Shown here: in pieces, positions 45,801-53,576 of the stretch
Position numbering within the stretch: position 1 is the stretch's first letter
How the letters are laid out: each line of letters begins with the position of its first letter
Source: Leptolyngbya ohadii IS1
Lineage (GTDB): Bacteria; Cyanobacteriota; Cyanobacteriia; Elainellales; Elainellaceae
DNA length: 64,000 nt
Reading direction: 5' to 3'
Assembly: GCF_002215035.1 (NCBI RefSeq)
Contig: NZ_NKFP01000001.1
Span: 555,501 to 619,500 of the forward strand
Position numbers and translations under genes: made by a program
Notes under the pieces: generated by a model
Seen by the model: the letters and a program-made list of their open reading frames with translations, nothing else
Database searches by the model: none
What the model was told of the DNA's origin: nothing

Positions 45801-46601
45801 AATCTGTTGAAACAAGCGACTGTAATCTTCGTAGCCCGATCGGTAATAACCGTAGCGATTGCCTGCTTGCAATATCGTTTCCGCATTATCTAGAATCAGC
45901 AAACAGCGATGCTTGCGTAAATATTGGAGCAACAGTAAACCAGCGGCTTCAACAGAACAGGGAGTTTCCACATCCTGTTTCTGGGCAAGGAATTTGATCA
46001 GATCTACTAGTAGTTCTAAGGCAGGCGGTGCGTTACGCAAGCTACGCCAGATGACAAACTCGAAGTCAGACTGAACCTGATGTGCCACTTTGATTGCAAG
46101 AGTCGTTTTGCCGATGCCTCCCATCCCCAAAAGCAAGATAAATCGACAGCGATCGCGGCTAATCCATTGGCTTAAGGTTTCTTGTTCTATAAATCGCCCC
46201 AGGAAGATGGGAATTTCCATCGCCTCACCCCAATCTGTCTCACAGAAGGGACAATCTTGAGGGGGAGGCGACTGTACGTTCGACTGCACAGCAGATTGTG
46301 AGCCAGCTTGCGTGGTGGGCACACTGTCTGAACGCTTCTGTTCTGCCAGCCGCTCCAACACTGCCCTGACGTTATTCTTACCCACAGGCTGTCCCGTCGC
46401 TAGAGTTAGGTCTCGCCACAGGATGGGACCGATATTTTTACACAAATAGCCGCTAGAGTAACCTGTTTTTTCAGCAATCGACCCATAGGTCAGGTTCTCC
46501 CAGGTTCCTCGCAAAAGCGCAGCTTCCACATCACTCAACGGGCGCATCGAGTGTTGGACAAGCAAATCACTGGCAAGTTTCAGTGCTTGTTCAATCTCCA
46601 T
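42840..46601 (-). CDS. HTH/NB-ARC/WD40 STAND ATPase, 1253 aa, 14 WD40 repeats
   Basis: First gene of the tandem pair. The N-terminal domain (PLSDVEAALLRGTWENLTYG, SIAEKTGYSSGYL, LWRDLTLATGQPV) closely matches that of the downstream paralogue. A longer linker with a CPFC motif near 117-120 follows. NB-ARC has Walker A GMGGIGKTT at 159-167, CLLILDNAE, LVVTSRE and YAGNPLALKI. Then come helical repeats, 14 WD40 blades (roughly 640-1225) and the tail GMNISAAQGITKAQQE. Two insertions set it apart: a Gln/Thr/Glu-rich stretch near 445 (TVNQQTAVEKTAIEKLES) and a loop in blade eight (roughly 970-995). It is divergent from the RTX gene at 47006 across a 404-base gap. Confidence 0.93.
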   Translation of the reverse strand: MEIEQALKLASDLLVQHSMRPLSDVEAALLRGTWENLTYGSIAEKTGYSSGYLCKNIGPILWRDLTLATGQPVGKNNVRAVLERLAEQKRSDSVPTTQAGSQSAVQSNVQSPPPQDCPFCETDWGEAMEIPIFLGRFIEQETLSQWISRDRCRFILLLGMGGIGKTTLAIKVAHQVQSDFEFVIWRSLRNAPPALELLVDLIKFLAQKQDVETPCSVEAAGLLLLQYLRKHRCLLILDNAETILQAGNRYGYYRSGYEDYSRLFQQICETAHMSCLVVTSRERPRDLVSKVGINLPVRSLVIKGLSYIEGRDLVSSAGHFTGDLVAWHLINERYAGNPLALKIAASFIHEICNGDLYEFLAILGRSSFIFDDIRDLLDQQFKRLSPNEKTVMFWLAIKREPITIQALAENFLLPIPPLELLQVVFALQGRALIERVEVKQTVNQQTAVEKTAIEKLESWLTQQPVVMEYVTAVLIEQLCEQICNWPVGGAIASLHYLRYYALLQALAPDDVQSMQRRFILQPVLEKLKAHFGDDTQIQQHLLQITHALRGLPPQETGYGAGNIINLLRHLHVDFQGCDFSNQTVWQARLQDLPLYNVNFSQSDLSKSCFSQNFGWIQTVAFSPNGDYLAGGDSSGLIHLWNCKTEQRQLVLKGHQSHINAIAFSPNSQYLVSGSFDGAVKLWRIRDGQCLFTTTGHTNITTGVTFRNDGHQFASCSIDGTIKLWNTENGECITTFTVASLPIRGLVFTQDQRYLISGCADHLIRVWDTATGKCVRVLQGHSAAIRAIDISPDGQTLVSAGDDNTVKIWKMRSNQCLHTLDGHQQVIFSVAFAPNGSMIASAGADQTVRLWNVANGQCLACFREHTSIVFSVAFSSDGNTLASGSMDRVVKLWSVAKRCCFRTFSGHKNVIWSVAVFPQPVEPVQTFDEILDSTNARSPHSSNAVVATGSFDGKIRLWDILDGQCFCTMSHLGEVLALALSPDGTTLISGNASHQSSLKFWDIQNQTCLKTISAHVNMAKTLCFSHSGLLFASGGGDKTVQLFHCNESHPYRKLEGHQDTILSIAFSKNDALLVSGSIDQTARIWDVQTGQCLQILTGYHNPVISVKFHPHEPILLTGGIDSLKLWSLQDQQWQPMLTIREGYTVVAAIAFTVDGKLMATGSFDRTVRLWDFASQKCLRIIQTPCCIYSVTFSADDRFLIGSGDDGSVRVWQVETGDCFRVIKLPDLYAGMNISAAQGITKAQQEMLLSLGAVC

Positions 46602-46989
46602 GTGGGTGTTACTCCGCTCTCACCTGACATTTTCTGACATTTTGTAGAAGTGCCTGTATTTTTGCAGATTCCAACAACAAACTCACGTTTTTGTCAACAA
46701 GTCATGGTTTTCGTTAAATAACTTCATAGAAGACTTGACAGGAGGTAGAAGCACAACGGTTGTGAAGTCTCTGAAATCGCTATTCGCCAAGGAAACCTTG
46801 AGGTGACACAGCAACACACCGATTTTCCAGAAGATCAGGAACATCTTTTACGAAAATACACTCCACTCGCCGTCAAGCACTTCTTTTGCTTAGTTTTTCA
46901 AGTCCTGACATTTTTGGTAACGACAATCACAAAATCTCGCTTTAACTTTAGAACTATCAAGCTTCGCGTTAGAAGCTTAAAACCTCTTA
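46602..46989. promoter_or_regulatory. Divergent gap with a 13-base palindrome and repeated TGACATTTT
   Basis: Between the STAND gene (minus) and the RTX gene (plus). CACAACGGTTGTG at 46752-46764 is a perfect palindrome around a central G. TGACATTTT is present in tandem at 46625-46643 and again near 46907. A plus-strand frame at 46803-47069 overlaps the RTX start and looks random. These words are candidate operators only. Confidence 0.4.
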
Positions 46990-47005
46990 TAAGGAGAAAC
47001 AACTC

Positions 47006-48079
47006 ATGGCTATTAACGGTGACAATAACGATAATATCTTGTTTGATACTCCAGGCAACGATGTTATGAATGGTCTGGCAGGCAACGATAGTCTTTATGG
47101 CGGTTTAGGTAACGATACTGTCAATGGTGATGCTGGCAATGACGTTGTAATTGGCAGTTGGGGTAATGATACTCTACGGGGCGGTTCCGGGGATGACATT
47201 ATAGGATTCAGCTCTACTCACGACGAAATTGGTGATGATTTTATCGATGGGGGTAGTGGTAACGATCGGATCTATGCAGGAACCGGCAGTGACATCGCTT
47301 ACGGCGGGCTTGGAGGCGACACAGTACACGGTGGCGCAGACAACGACTTCTTGTTTGGTGGGGTAGCTGTCGATGCTAGCACCAATGATCCTGACACTGG
47401 TAATGACCGCTTATATGGGGAAGCTGGCAATGACTTTATGCGCGGTGGTGCTGGTAATGATCTTATGTATGGGGGTATCGGCAATGATGAGATGTATGGC
47501 GATCTGGGTAACGACACTATGATCGGTGATGAGGGCAATGACTTGATGCGGGGTGGAAACGGTAACGATGACCTGATTGGCGGTGCCAATGACGATACCT
47601 TATATGGTGAAGATGGAGCCGACTTTTTGTACGGTGGAGATGGCAACGATGTCTTGCATGGCGGTAGCGATGCGGATGTGCTGCTTGGTCAATTTGGCAA
47701 CGATACGCTTGTAGGCGGCATTAACAACGATCGCCTCAACGGCTTTGGCACATCTGCAAGCGCGGTTTCCCAGTTCGATAACCTGTATGGAGGGTTAAAT
47801 AGCGATACATTTATTCTAGGAGGCAGCTGGGGTACCTCTTACTTTGAACCAGGCGATGGCTATGCGGTGATTCATGACTGGAATAGTCTGCAAGACTTTA
47901 TCGAAGTGAATGGTACTGCTGCAAACATCGATCTTGTATTTAATAGTGTTGCTGGTATTGGGGGCGGCGCACTCGATACGGAGATCTTCTTCACTGACGC
48001 TGGTGGAACGCGCGATCGTATCGCAATTCTGAAAGATACTACCGCTGTATCTGTTAATCAAGATTTCATCTTTGTCTAA
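47006..48079 (+). CDS. RTX-type calcium-binding protein with long repeat array, 357 aa
   Basis: ATG 47006 has AAGGAGAAACAACTC upstream. Residues ~15-235 are an almost unbroken run of RTX nonapeptides of the GGxGNDxxx type, e.g. GLGNDTVNGDAGND and GGAGNDLMYGG, which bind calcium between turns of a beta-roll. A short insert with Asp and Thr (AVDASTNDPDTGND) breaks the array near 125. The last ~120 residues are beta-rich and end QDFIFV, typical of the C-terminal signal read by type I secretion systems. There is no N-terminal signal peptide or enzymatic domain. It is likely a surface or matrix protein. No exporter genes are adjacent. Confidence 0.88.
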   Translation: MAINGDNNDNILFDTPGNDVMNGLAGNDSLYGGLGNDTVNGDAGNDVVIGSWGNDTLRGGSGDDIIGFSSTHDEIGDDFIDGGSGNDRIYAGTGSDIAYGGLGGDTVHGGADNDFLFGGVAVDASTNDPDTGNDRLYGEAGNDFMRGGAGNDLMYGGIGNDEMYGDLGNDTMIGDEGNDLMRGGNGNDDLIGGANDDTLYGEDGADFLYGGDGNDVLHGGSDADVLLGQFGNDTLVGGINNDRLNGFGTSASAVSQFDNLYGGLNSDTFILGGSWGTSYFEPGDGYAVIHDWNSLQDFIEVNGTAANIDLVFNSVAGIGGGALDTEIFFTDAGGTRDRIAILKDTTAVSVNQDFIFV

Positions 48080-48377
48080 AACCCTATTGGAAAAGTTGAT
48101 TTTTCAATTCACTTGAAGTATGAGAAATTAACCTCGTCCAAGTTTCTTCAAACAGATTCTAGGTAGCTGAACGCAACGGACTACTCCGTCTACAAGCAGA
48201 TGGGGTGGTCTATTGCAGACCCGCGACGGGTAAGGCTCCTCTAGAAACTCCTACAGGGATTGGAACAAAGTGGAATTGCCAAAACCGCAACGACCGGAAA
48301 TGTGATGATCACTAGACTTAATCGGAAATAGGGTAGGCTAAAAGGCAGGTGCAGAGGACAGAGATAGGGCAGGAACG

Positions 48378-48479
48378 ATGCTGAGCAATGCCAGAGTGCA
48401 AAATAAGCCCCGCGTGTTGCAAAGCTTGACTGGACTGAGTGTGAGCGAGTTTGAGCAACTGTTTGAGACTGTAAATTAG
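48378..48479 (+). pseudogene. IS5-family transposase, N-terminal fragment cut by an IS256 element
   Basis: ATG 48378 (GGGCAGGAACG ahead) opens a frame MLSNARVQNKPRVLQSLTGL, then SVSEFEQLFETVN. This matches the start of the HTH_Tnp_4-type IS5 transposases (typically MLxYxxVKxKPxxLxxLTGL). The match stops where the left inverted repeat of the IS256-like element begins (48470). No continuation is evident beyond the right end at 49529. The 300 bases upstream (48080-48377) hold no other gene and may include the remains of the IS5 left flank. Confidence 0.75.
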
Positions 48480-49529
48480 ATTGTGTCAAGGGAGAGAAAA
48501 TAGATCTAATGCACTACTATCCCTGAAACACTCCGACTATGAACTTTCCTCCTGAACTGTTGGATCAACCGTCAAAAAACACCAGACCCGATTTGACGGG
48601 GTCGATTGACTTGATTGTGTCGCTATACGCCAGGAGCATGGCAGTGCGTGATATCCAGGCGCAACTGCAAGACCTCTACGGGGTGGAGGTGTCGGCTGGG
48701 TTGATTTCTAATGTCACCGATGCCGTCGAGGAAGAGCGCAAACTCTGGCAGAACCGTACCCTGGATTCGGTGTACCCGATTGTCTACTTCGATGCCCTGG
48801 TGGTCAAAGTCCGGCAAGATGGGCGAGTGATCAACAAAGCGGTTCACCTGGCGTTGGGGGTGAATCTAGCGGGGACGAAGGAGCTTCTGGGACTGTGGAT
48901 CACCCCGAACGAGTCCGCCAAGTTCTGGCTCTCCGTCCTGACGGAGTTGCAAAACCGGGGCGTGAAGGACATCCTGATTGCCTGTGTCGATGGTCTAACA
49001 GGCTTCCCCGATGCGATTGAAGCGGTCTTTCCGAAAACCACTGTCCAGCTTTGTATCGTCCATCTGGTCAGAAAATCCCTGTCCTATGTCTCTTACAAAG
49101 ACCGTAAAGCGGTTGCTGCTGACCTGCGCTTGATCTACACTGCTGCGACTGAAGCGGAGGCAGAGCAACGCCTGGTTGAGTTTGCCGAAACCTGGGACAA
49201 GCAGTCCCCTACCCGACCTCAAGTCCTGGATGACCCATTGGAGTCGCATCATTCCCTTCTTTGCCTTCCCAGACGAAATTCGCAAAGCCATCTACACCAC
49301 CAACGCGATTGAGTCGATGAACATGACCCTCCGAAAAGTCCTCAAAAACCATCGCGCTTTCCCCACTGATGAGTCTGCGATGAAAGTGGTTTACCTGGCG
49401 ATCCACAATATTGCCAAGAAATGGACCATGCCCATCAAGAACTGGAAGCCTGCTCTCAACCATTTTGCCATTGAGTTTGGCGATCGTCTTTCCCTATAGC
49501 TTTCTATCCCTGACACAATCTATTTGACA
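48470..49529 (+). mobile_element. Defective IS256-family element with both inverted repeats
   Basis: The left end TGTAAATTAGATTGTGTCAA (from 48470) and the complement of the right end, TGTCAAATAGATTGTGTCAG (49529 backwards), form imperfect terminal inverted repeats of about 22 bases. The 1060-base length is short of the usual ~1.3-1.4 kb, because the transposase gene inside has lost an internal piece. No clear target duplication was found by eye. Confidence 0.75.
48539..49499 (+). pseudogene. IS256 (Mutator-type) transposase with internal deletion and frameshift
   Basis: The native start MNFPPELLDQ is kept, but about 80-90 residues normally between it and the (D/T)xxIxSLYAR region are missing. 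The frame jumps to NTRPDLTGSIDLIVSLYARS. The catalytic Asp residues are in PIVYFDALVVKV and LIACVDGLTGF. Near 49210 a frameshift moves the coding sequence to the frame that reads SWMTHWSRIIPFFAFPDE and ends DRLSL* at 49499; the catalytic Glu is in TNAIESMN. Neither piece alone can be active. With ends preserved, the element could still be moved by a related transposase supplied elsewhere. Confidence 0.88.
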
Positions 49530-50100
49530 TACTCCCTCTCCTAACTATCGGCGTGCCCCGAATAGAGAATGGGCAGTTTTCCCTACGGTTTAGGTGGGAT
49601 TTTTTGGGGGTGCCGAATCTGCATAGGTTTTCTCCTAAAAAAATATCCCCGCCTCTGGATCATCAGGAGCGGGGTAGGGGGGATGTGGATATAGCTTCTC
49701 CCTATATGGGTGCTAAGGTTGTCCTGCACCTTCCGCTGCTGGTGATCTTGTCCGGATTCCACCCGGCAACTGTTTGATGAATGCCTTCATTGGCGGATTT
49801 ATTGCTGTCAAACCGATAGCTTTCCTCACACGCAAACCGCACCATTGCTCTGCCTGACTTCAATTGGGGTCGGCACTGCATGACGCGGCTGAAAGTGGCG
49901 AGAAGGGTGCGTATCATGGAAGGCAAATTGAAAGAAGTTGAAAATCTGGATCAATACTACATTTGTAACACTGCTGCTGGGCGCTGTCTACTCTTTCACA
50001 GAAAATTTATTGATAGGTATCTTGTTTTGCTGCAAGCCCATTACCGGCAGTTCCAATAAACCGCTGGTATCATATGAACAACCGATCGCAGCCTTAACTC
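49530..50100. other. 571-base gap with a GC-rich hairpin and an unrecognised small frame
   Basis: A stem-loop with arms CCCCGC/GCGGGG (49647-49674) is followed by GGGGG runs and may be a terminator or a repeat. On the minus strand 49917-49702, a 71-codon frame (start MIRTLLATFSRVMQC, then RAMVRFACEES) has even codon use but no family I recognise. It is possibly a decayed gene. Nothing else is seen before the Uma2 start. Confidence 0.35.
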
Positions 50101-50895
50101 ATGAGTCAGCGACCCACGTTTCCCCTTCAGCCTACTCCCCCGCTGCCGCCTCGTGAGACGCTGCCCACGATGTACGATTTGCCCAGCGAGCATCTAGAGG
50201 AATCCGGCTTGCCCGACGAATTTCACGACCTTCAGCCGCAGCTTCTGAGTGCGACACTGCGCCTGCGACACTATGCTAAATCCGATCTATTTACCGGAAC
50301 CGATCTCAATTTGTACTACGACGTGCGCCATCCCCAGTGGTACAAGCGACCCGACTGGTTTTTAGTTCTGGGCGTATCGCGTCTCTATGACGGGAAGGAC
50401 CTGCGCTCCAGCTATGTCCTGTGGCAGGAAGGCGTTGATCCCTTTGTTGTCGTCGAACTCTTGTCTCCGGGGACAGAAAGAGAAGACCTGGGTGACAGAG
50501 CCGAAGTCATCGCAGAGGCGCAATCGATTGAAGCGGTTGGGACAATTCTGGAGAACGGTGAAGCCAAACCGCCTCGGAAATGGGAAGTTTATGAGCAAGT
50601 TCTGCGAGTGCCCTACTACATCGTCTTCAGCCGCTATACCAATCAAGTTCGCTTTTTCCAGCTTGTGGGCGGACGCTATCAGGAACAGGCGATCGACCTA
50701 CAGCGCCCCCGTGTCTGGATTCCTGAACTTGAGCTTGGGATTGGACTCTGGAACGGAACTTTTGAGGGGGTTGAACGGCAGTGGCTCCGCTGGTACGACG
50801 ACCAGGGCAACTGGATACCGACAGATACAGAACGTGCCGATCGTCTAGCTGCCCGGCTGCGAGAGCTGGGAGAAGATCCAGATGCCTTGTCTTAA
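50101..50895 (+). CDS. Uma2-family (DUF820) endonuclease-fold protein, 264 aa
   Basis: Restriction-endonuclease-like fold. The conserved Asp is in RPDWFLVLGV, the ELLSPGTE element follows at VVVELLSPGTEREDLG, and KWEVYEQVLRVPYYIVF carries the Lys and Tyr typical of the family. The protein extends further with an Arg-rich C-terminal helix (ERADRLAARLREL). Cyanobacteria carry dozens of these genes, often near mobile DNA, and their biological role is unproven. This one lies behind IS remains. The start ATG 50101 lacks a strong Shine-Dalgarno sequence. Confidence 0.9.
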   Translation: MSQRPTFPLQPTPPLPPRETLPTMYDLPSEHLEESGLPDEFHDLQPQLLSATLRLRHYAKSDLFTGTDLNLYYDVRHPQWYKRPDWFLVLGVSRLYDGKDLRSSYVLWQEGVDPFVVVELLSPGTEREDLGDRAEVIAEAQSIEAVGTILENGEAKPPRKWEVYEQVLRVPYYIVFSRYTNQVRFFQLVGGRYQEQAIDLQRPRVWIPELELGIGLWNGTFEGVERQWLRWYDDQGNWIPTDTERADRLAARLRELGEDPDALS

Positions 50896-51001
50896 AAACT
50901 TTAATTCAGTAACGCCGAATTTGCGATTTCAGAAATAGCTTTATCTCACAAAGCTCTATTCTCGAAGCAGGAAACTCCACACCCCAGCAGCATTAGCGTC
51001 T

Positions 51002-51901
51002 ATGTCAACAAACCAACCCGATCTAACCATCAAAACGCTTCGCAGCATTCAACGCCAGGTCGAGCGCCACTGGGTCGGGGACGGCTTTCCAGTCCGAACC
51101 CTGTTTGCCTATCCCACCATAGGGGCAGCCCTCAGTCCATTTTTGCTGCTGGACTATGCTGGACCTGTGGAGTTTCAGCCAACTACAGCGCGACGTGGGG
51201 TGGGAGAACATCCGCATCGGGGGTTTGAAACGGTCACGATCGTCTATGCCGGAAATGTGGAGCATCGAGACTCTTCCGGTGGAGGGGGCATCATTGGTCC
51301 TGGTGATGTGCAGTGGATGACGGCTGCTGCGGGCGTTGTCCATGAGGAGTTCCATGCCCCTGCTTTTTCCCAGCAAGGGGGGCTGTTCGAGATGGTGCAG
51401 CTTTGGGTGAACCTGCCTGCAAAATTCAAAATGGCTCCTCCCCGATATCAGGGCATTTTGCAAGAGCAGATTCCAATCGTCAATCTTCCTGATGGTCAGG
51501 GAACGGTGCGGGTAATTGCAGGCGAATTTGCTGGGGTTCAAGGTCCGGCTCAAACCTTCACACCCATTCAGATGTGGGATTTACGCCTTGATAGCTCACA
51601 GCCGATTGACCTGACCCTGCCAGAGGGTTACACGACTATCCTGGTGGTACTGAAGGGAATTGCTCAAATCAACAGCAAACATGCCTTGACTGACGCTGAA
51701 GCGGGACTGTTTGATCGCGCTGGGACAACGCTGCGAATCGATCGCGCTCAAGGGGTAACTGCGCTGCTGCTCTGCGGTGAACCAATCGATGAACCGATTG
51801 CCGGGCAGGGTCCTTTTGTGATGAACACGCGCCAGGAAATTGTTCAGGCGATTGTTGATTATCAGAGCGGCAAGATGGGAGCTTTACCCCCAACACTATG
51901 A
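51002..51901 (+). CDS. Pirin-family protein, 299 aa
   Basis: A bicupin protein. The metal-binding N-terminal cupin carries EHPHRGFETVTIVYAG (two His), then VEHRDSSG and the Glu/His of VVHEEF. The C-terminal cupin is degenerate. The family includes quercetin 2,3-dioxygenases and stress-linked redox proteins, so either role is possible. The N-terminal KTLRSIQRQVERHWVGDGFPV and LSPFLLLDY are standard pirin segments. It stands alone on the plus strand, about 106 bases after the Uma2 gene. Confidence 0.92.
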   Translation: MSTNQPDLTIKTLRSIQRQVERHWVGDGFPVRTLFAYPTIGAALSPFLLLDYAGPVEFQPTTARRGVGEHPHRGFETVTIVYAGNVEHRDSSGGGGIIGPGDVQWMTAAAGVVHEEFHAPAFSQQGGLFEMVQLWVNLPAKFKMAPPRYQGILQEQIPIVNLPDGQGTVRVIAGEFAGVQGPAQTFTPIQMWDLRLDSSQPIDLTLPEGYTTILVVLKGIAQINSKHALTDAEAGLFDRAGTTLRIDRAQGVTALLLCGEPIDEPIAGQGPFVMNTRQEIVQAIVDYQSGKMGALPPTL

Positions 51902-52022
51902 AATCGGCAATGCCCATACACCGAATGAGTAGCTCAAACTTAAGACGATGCTTAAGGCGTAGCGACAATACGAGCGAACATTCAGCAAGATGATTTCAGC
52001 AAAGCCTTGCAGGTGTCGTTGT

Positions 52023-52940
52023 TCAATAACCTGGAACAATATAAACTGAGTTAATTGCAGGCATTCGCTTTGTTGCAACTAGTGCTTGGTAAAGCATGGC
52101 AACTGTTTCTGCACGAGTTGCATCCTGGGTGGGATTTAGTACTTTTAGATAAGGATAATTGACAATGAGTTGATTAGAAGTAGCAGTTGCAACCTGCCCT
52201 GTCGCCCATGCTGGAATGCTTATACTGTCCTCATAGAAGTTTAGTTTTGTGTTGTCACCCGCAGGAACTAACTTTAAACCACTAACTAACGGCGCAATTA
52301 CTTCCACACGTTTAAGAGTATCATTAGGTTTAAAGTCGTTACTGTCTCCCAATCCAACCAGAAATTTATTACTATAATTTTTCTGAATAGCATTATACGC
52401 CCAATAATCAGGAGGAGCATCAACAAAATCCCTCACTGTTTTTGTTTCTGGTAGATTGAAAGCTTGGGTTAATAAAGCAGCATACTCTGCACGAGTTAAC
52501 TTTGCGTCTGGTTGAAATGTACAATCTGGATAGCCTTTAATAATACCTTGAGTCGCCAAAGCTTGAATAAATTCTGATGCCCAGCTGTTATTAATATCAC
52601 TAAAGGCTGTACATGAAAGAGATTTCTTAAAGATTTCTGCATCTTTTGGAAGCGCTATATAATCAATATCGTTCCGCGATTTAGCTTGATTCAATGCAAG
52701 ATCAAGCGTCCTAAGGGGATTGGTTTGGGTGCCACTATTGCGATCGTCTCCGTTATTAGGATTAACGTAGATGGTTGAAGACGGTACAGGTTTTGTCCAG
52801 AAGAACCTATTTAGTAGAAAAAGCAAAGGAAATAAAATCAGAAGAGTCAGCAAGAGTTTGTCTATAACTCCAAACTTTGTAGGTTTCTTGTGGGAAAACT
52901 TTATACGGCTAGGACAACGCTTTGTGCGGTTTGGTATCAT
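52023..52940 (-). CDS. Membrane-anchored protein with three SLH domains, 305 aa
   Basis: A basic cytoplasmic N-terminus is followed by one transmembrane helix (roughly residues 28-47, LLLTLLILFPLLFLLNRFF). A short piece with IYVNPNNGDDRNSGTQTNP looks like the first strand of a DUF1565/pectate-lyase-like beta-helix, but the helix itself is missing. Three S-layer homology repeats follow (roughly 110-170, 175-235, 243-297), with FSDI, GYPDCTFQPD, LTRAEYAALL and TRAETVAMLY. SLH domains bind cell-wall polymers or periplasmic peptidoglycan. With an N-terminal anchor the protein would tie the inner membrane to the wall. Base composition is more AT-rich than its neighbours, which hints at transfer. 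Confidence 0.88.
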   Translation of the reverse strand: MIPNRTKRCPSRIKFSHKKPTKFGVIDKLLLTLLILFPLLFLLNRFFWTKPVPSSTIYVNPNNGDDRNSGTQTNPLRTLDLALNQAKSRNDIDYIALPKDAEIFKKSLSCTAFSDINNSWASEFIQALATQGIIKGYPDCTFQPDAKLTRAEYAALLTQAFNLPETKTVRDFVDAPPDYWAYNAIQKNYSNKFLVGLGDSNDFKPNDTLKRVEVIAPLVSGLKLVPAGDNTKLNFYEDSISIPAWATGQVATATSNQLIVNYPYLKVLNPTQDATRAETVAMLYQALVATKRMPAINSVYIVPGY

Positions 52941-53270
52941 AACGGGCTTCTAGGCTCATGGTGAGTCTCCCCTCGCTCACTTTTTGGGAAGAACATGATT
53001 ATTTTAGCTAGATTGTCTTATAATCCCTTATTCTGTAATTATTTCAGCTATTTTTTGGCATTCATTTTCACCTGTGTTTGTCGGTATTTTAGCACCACAG
53101 CACCAATTCGTCTTACTGGTTTGGGAGAAACCCAAGTTGTGTTTCAAAAACAGACTAACGATAACGTGAGAAAGCCTAATCTCTCATTTCTAAGTTTTCA
53201 TACCGGTTCTATGCTCTCTTCAAATGAGCGCCCTGATGCAACAGGCATCAGCACTAAAAAGAAGTGAAAT

Positions 53271-53408
53271 TACTTGTATCTAGCCATTGGTTCAGAGGGC
53301 AATATGCTGAATTTTATCCTGCGTGCAAAGCAGAATGGTAAAGCAGCAAAGCAATTTTTCGCCAGTCCAGTAGTAACTGAGATATTGAAGGCAGTAGGAT
53401 CTCTTTAG
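53271..53408 (+). pseudogene. IS6-family transposase, short internal relic
   Basis: The frame reads YLYLAIGSEGNMLNFILR, AKQNGKAAKQFF, then TEILKAVGSL and a stop at 53408. It matches the DDE core of IS6/IS240-type transposases around YLYRAVDxxGxTLDFLL and AAKRFF, with the Asp of the core changed to Gly (AIGSEG). A TGA stop at 53265-53267 lies in the same frame just before it. The remaining parts of a ~230-residue transposase are gone. The rest of the AT-rich gap 52941-53576 has no convincing gene; its right part should hold the promoter of the pentapeptide gene. Confidence 0.68.
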
Positions 53409-53576
53409 TCAAGTTTACTTAAGTAATCTTTAGAATTTTTGCTTAAGCTAATATAAATAGCAAAGTTCATTTGTTATTCAGAAGTTTTTGCAACACAACT
53501 AATAAAGGTGTTTGATATTTAATAAATAAGGATTAGATTAGAACTAGTCCTATTAATGCTATATTAGCGGATCAAA

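Noticed and set aside
46803..47069. Plus-strand frame of 88 codons before the RTX gene
   Set aside because: It runs past the RTX start in another frame, has no Shine-Dalgarno sequence and resembles no family.
47299..47646. Minus-strand Pro/Ser-rich frame
   Set aside because: Antisense of the RTX repeat array; low complexity only.
52995..53267. Plus-strand frame of 90 codons
   Set aside because: AT-rich, no Shine-Dalgarno sequence and no family likeness. Only the DNA right after its stop is recognisable, as an IS6 relic.
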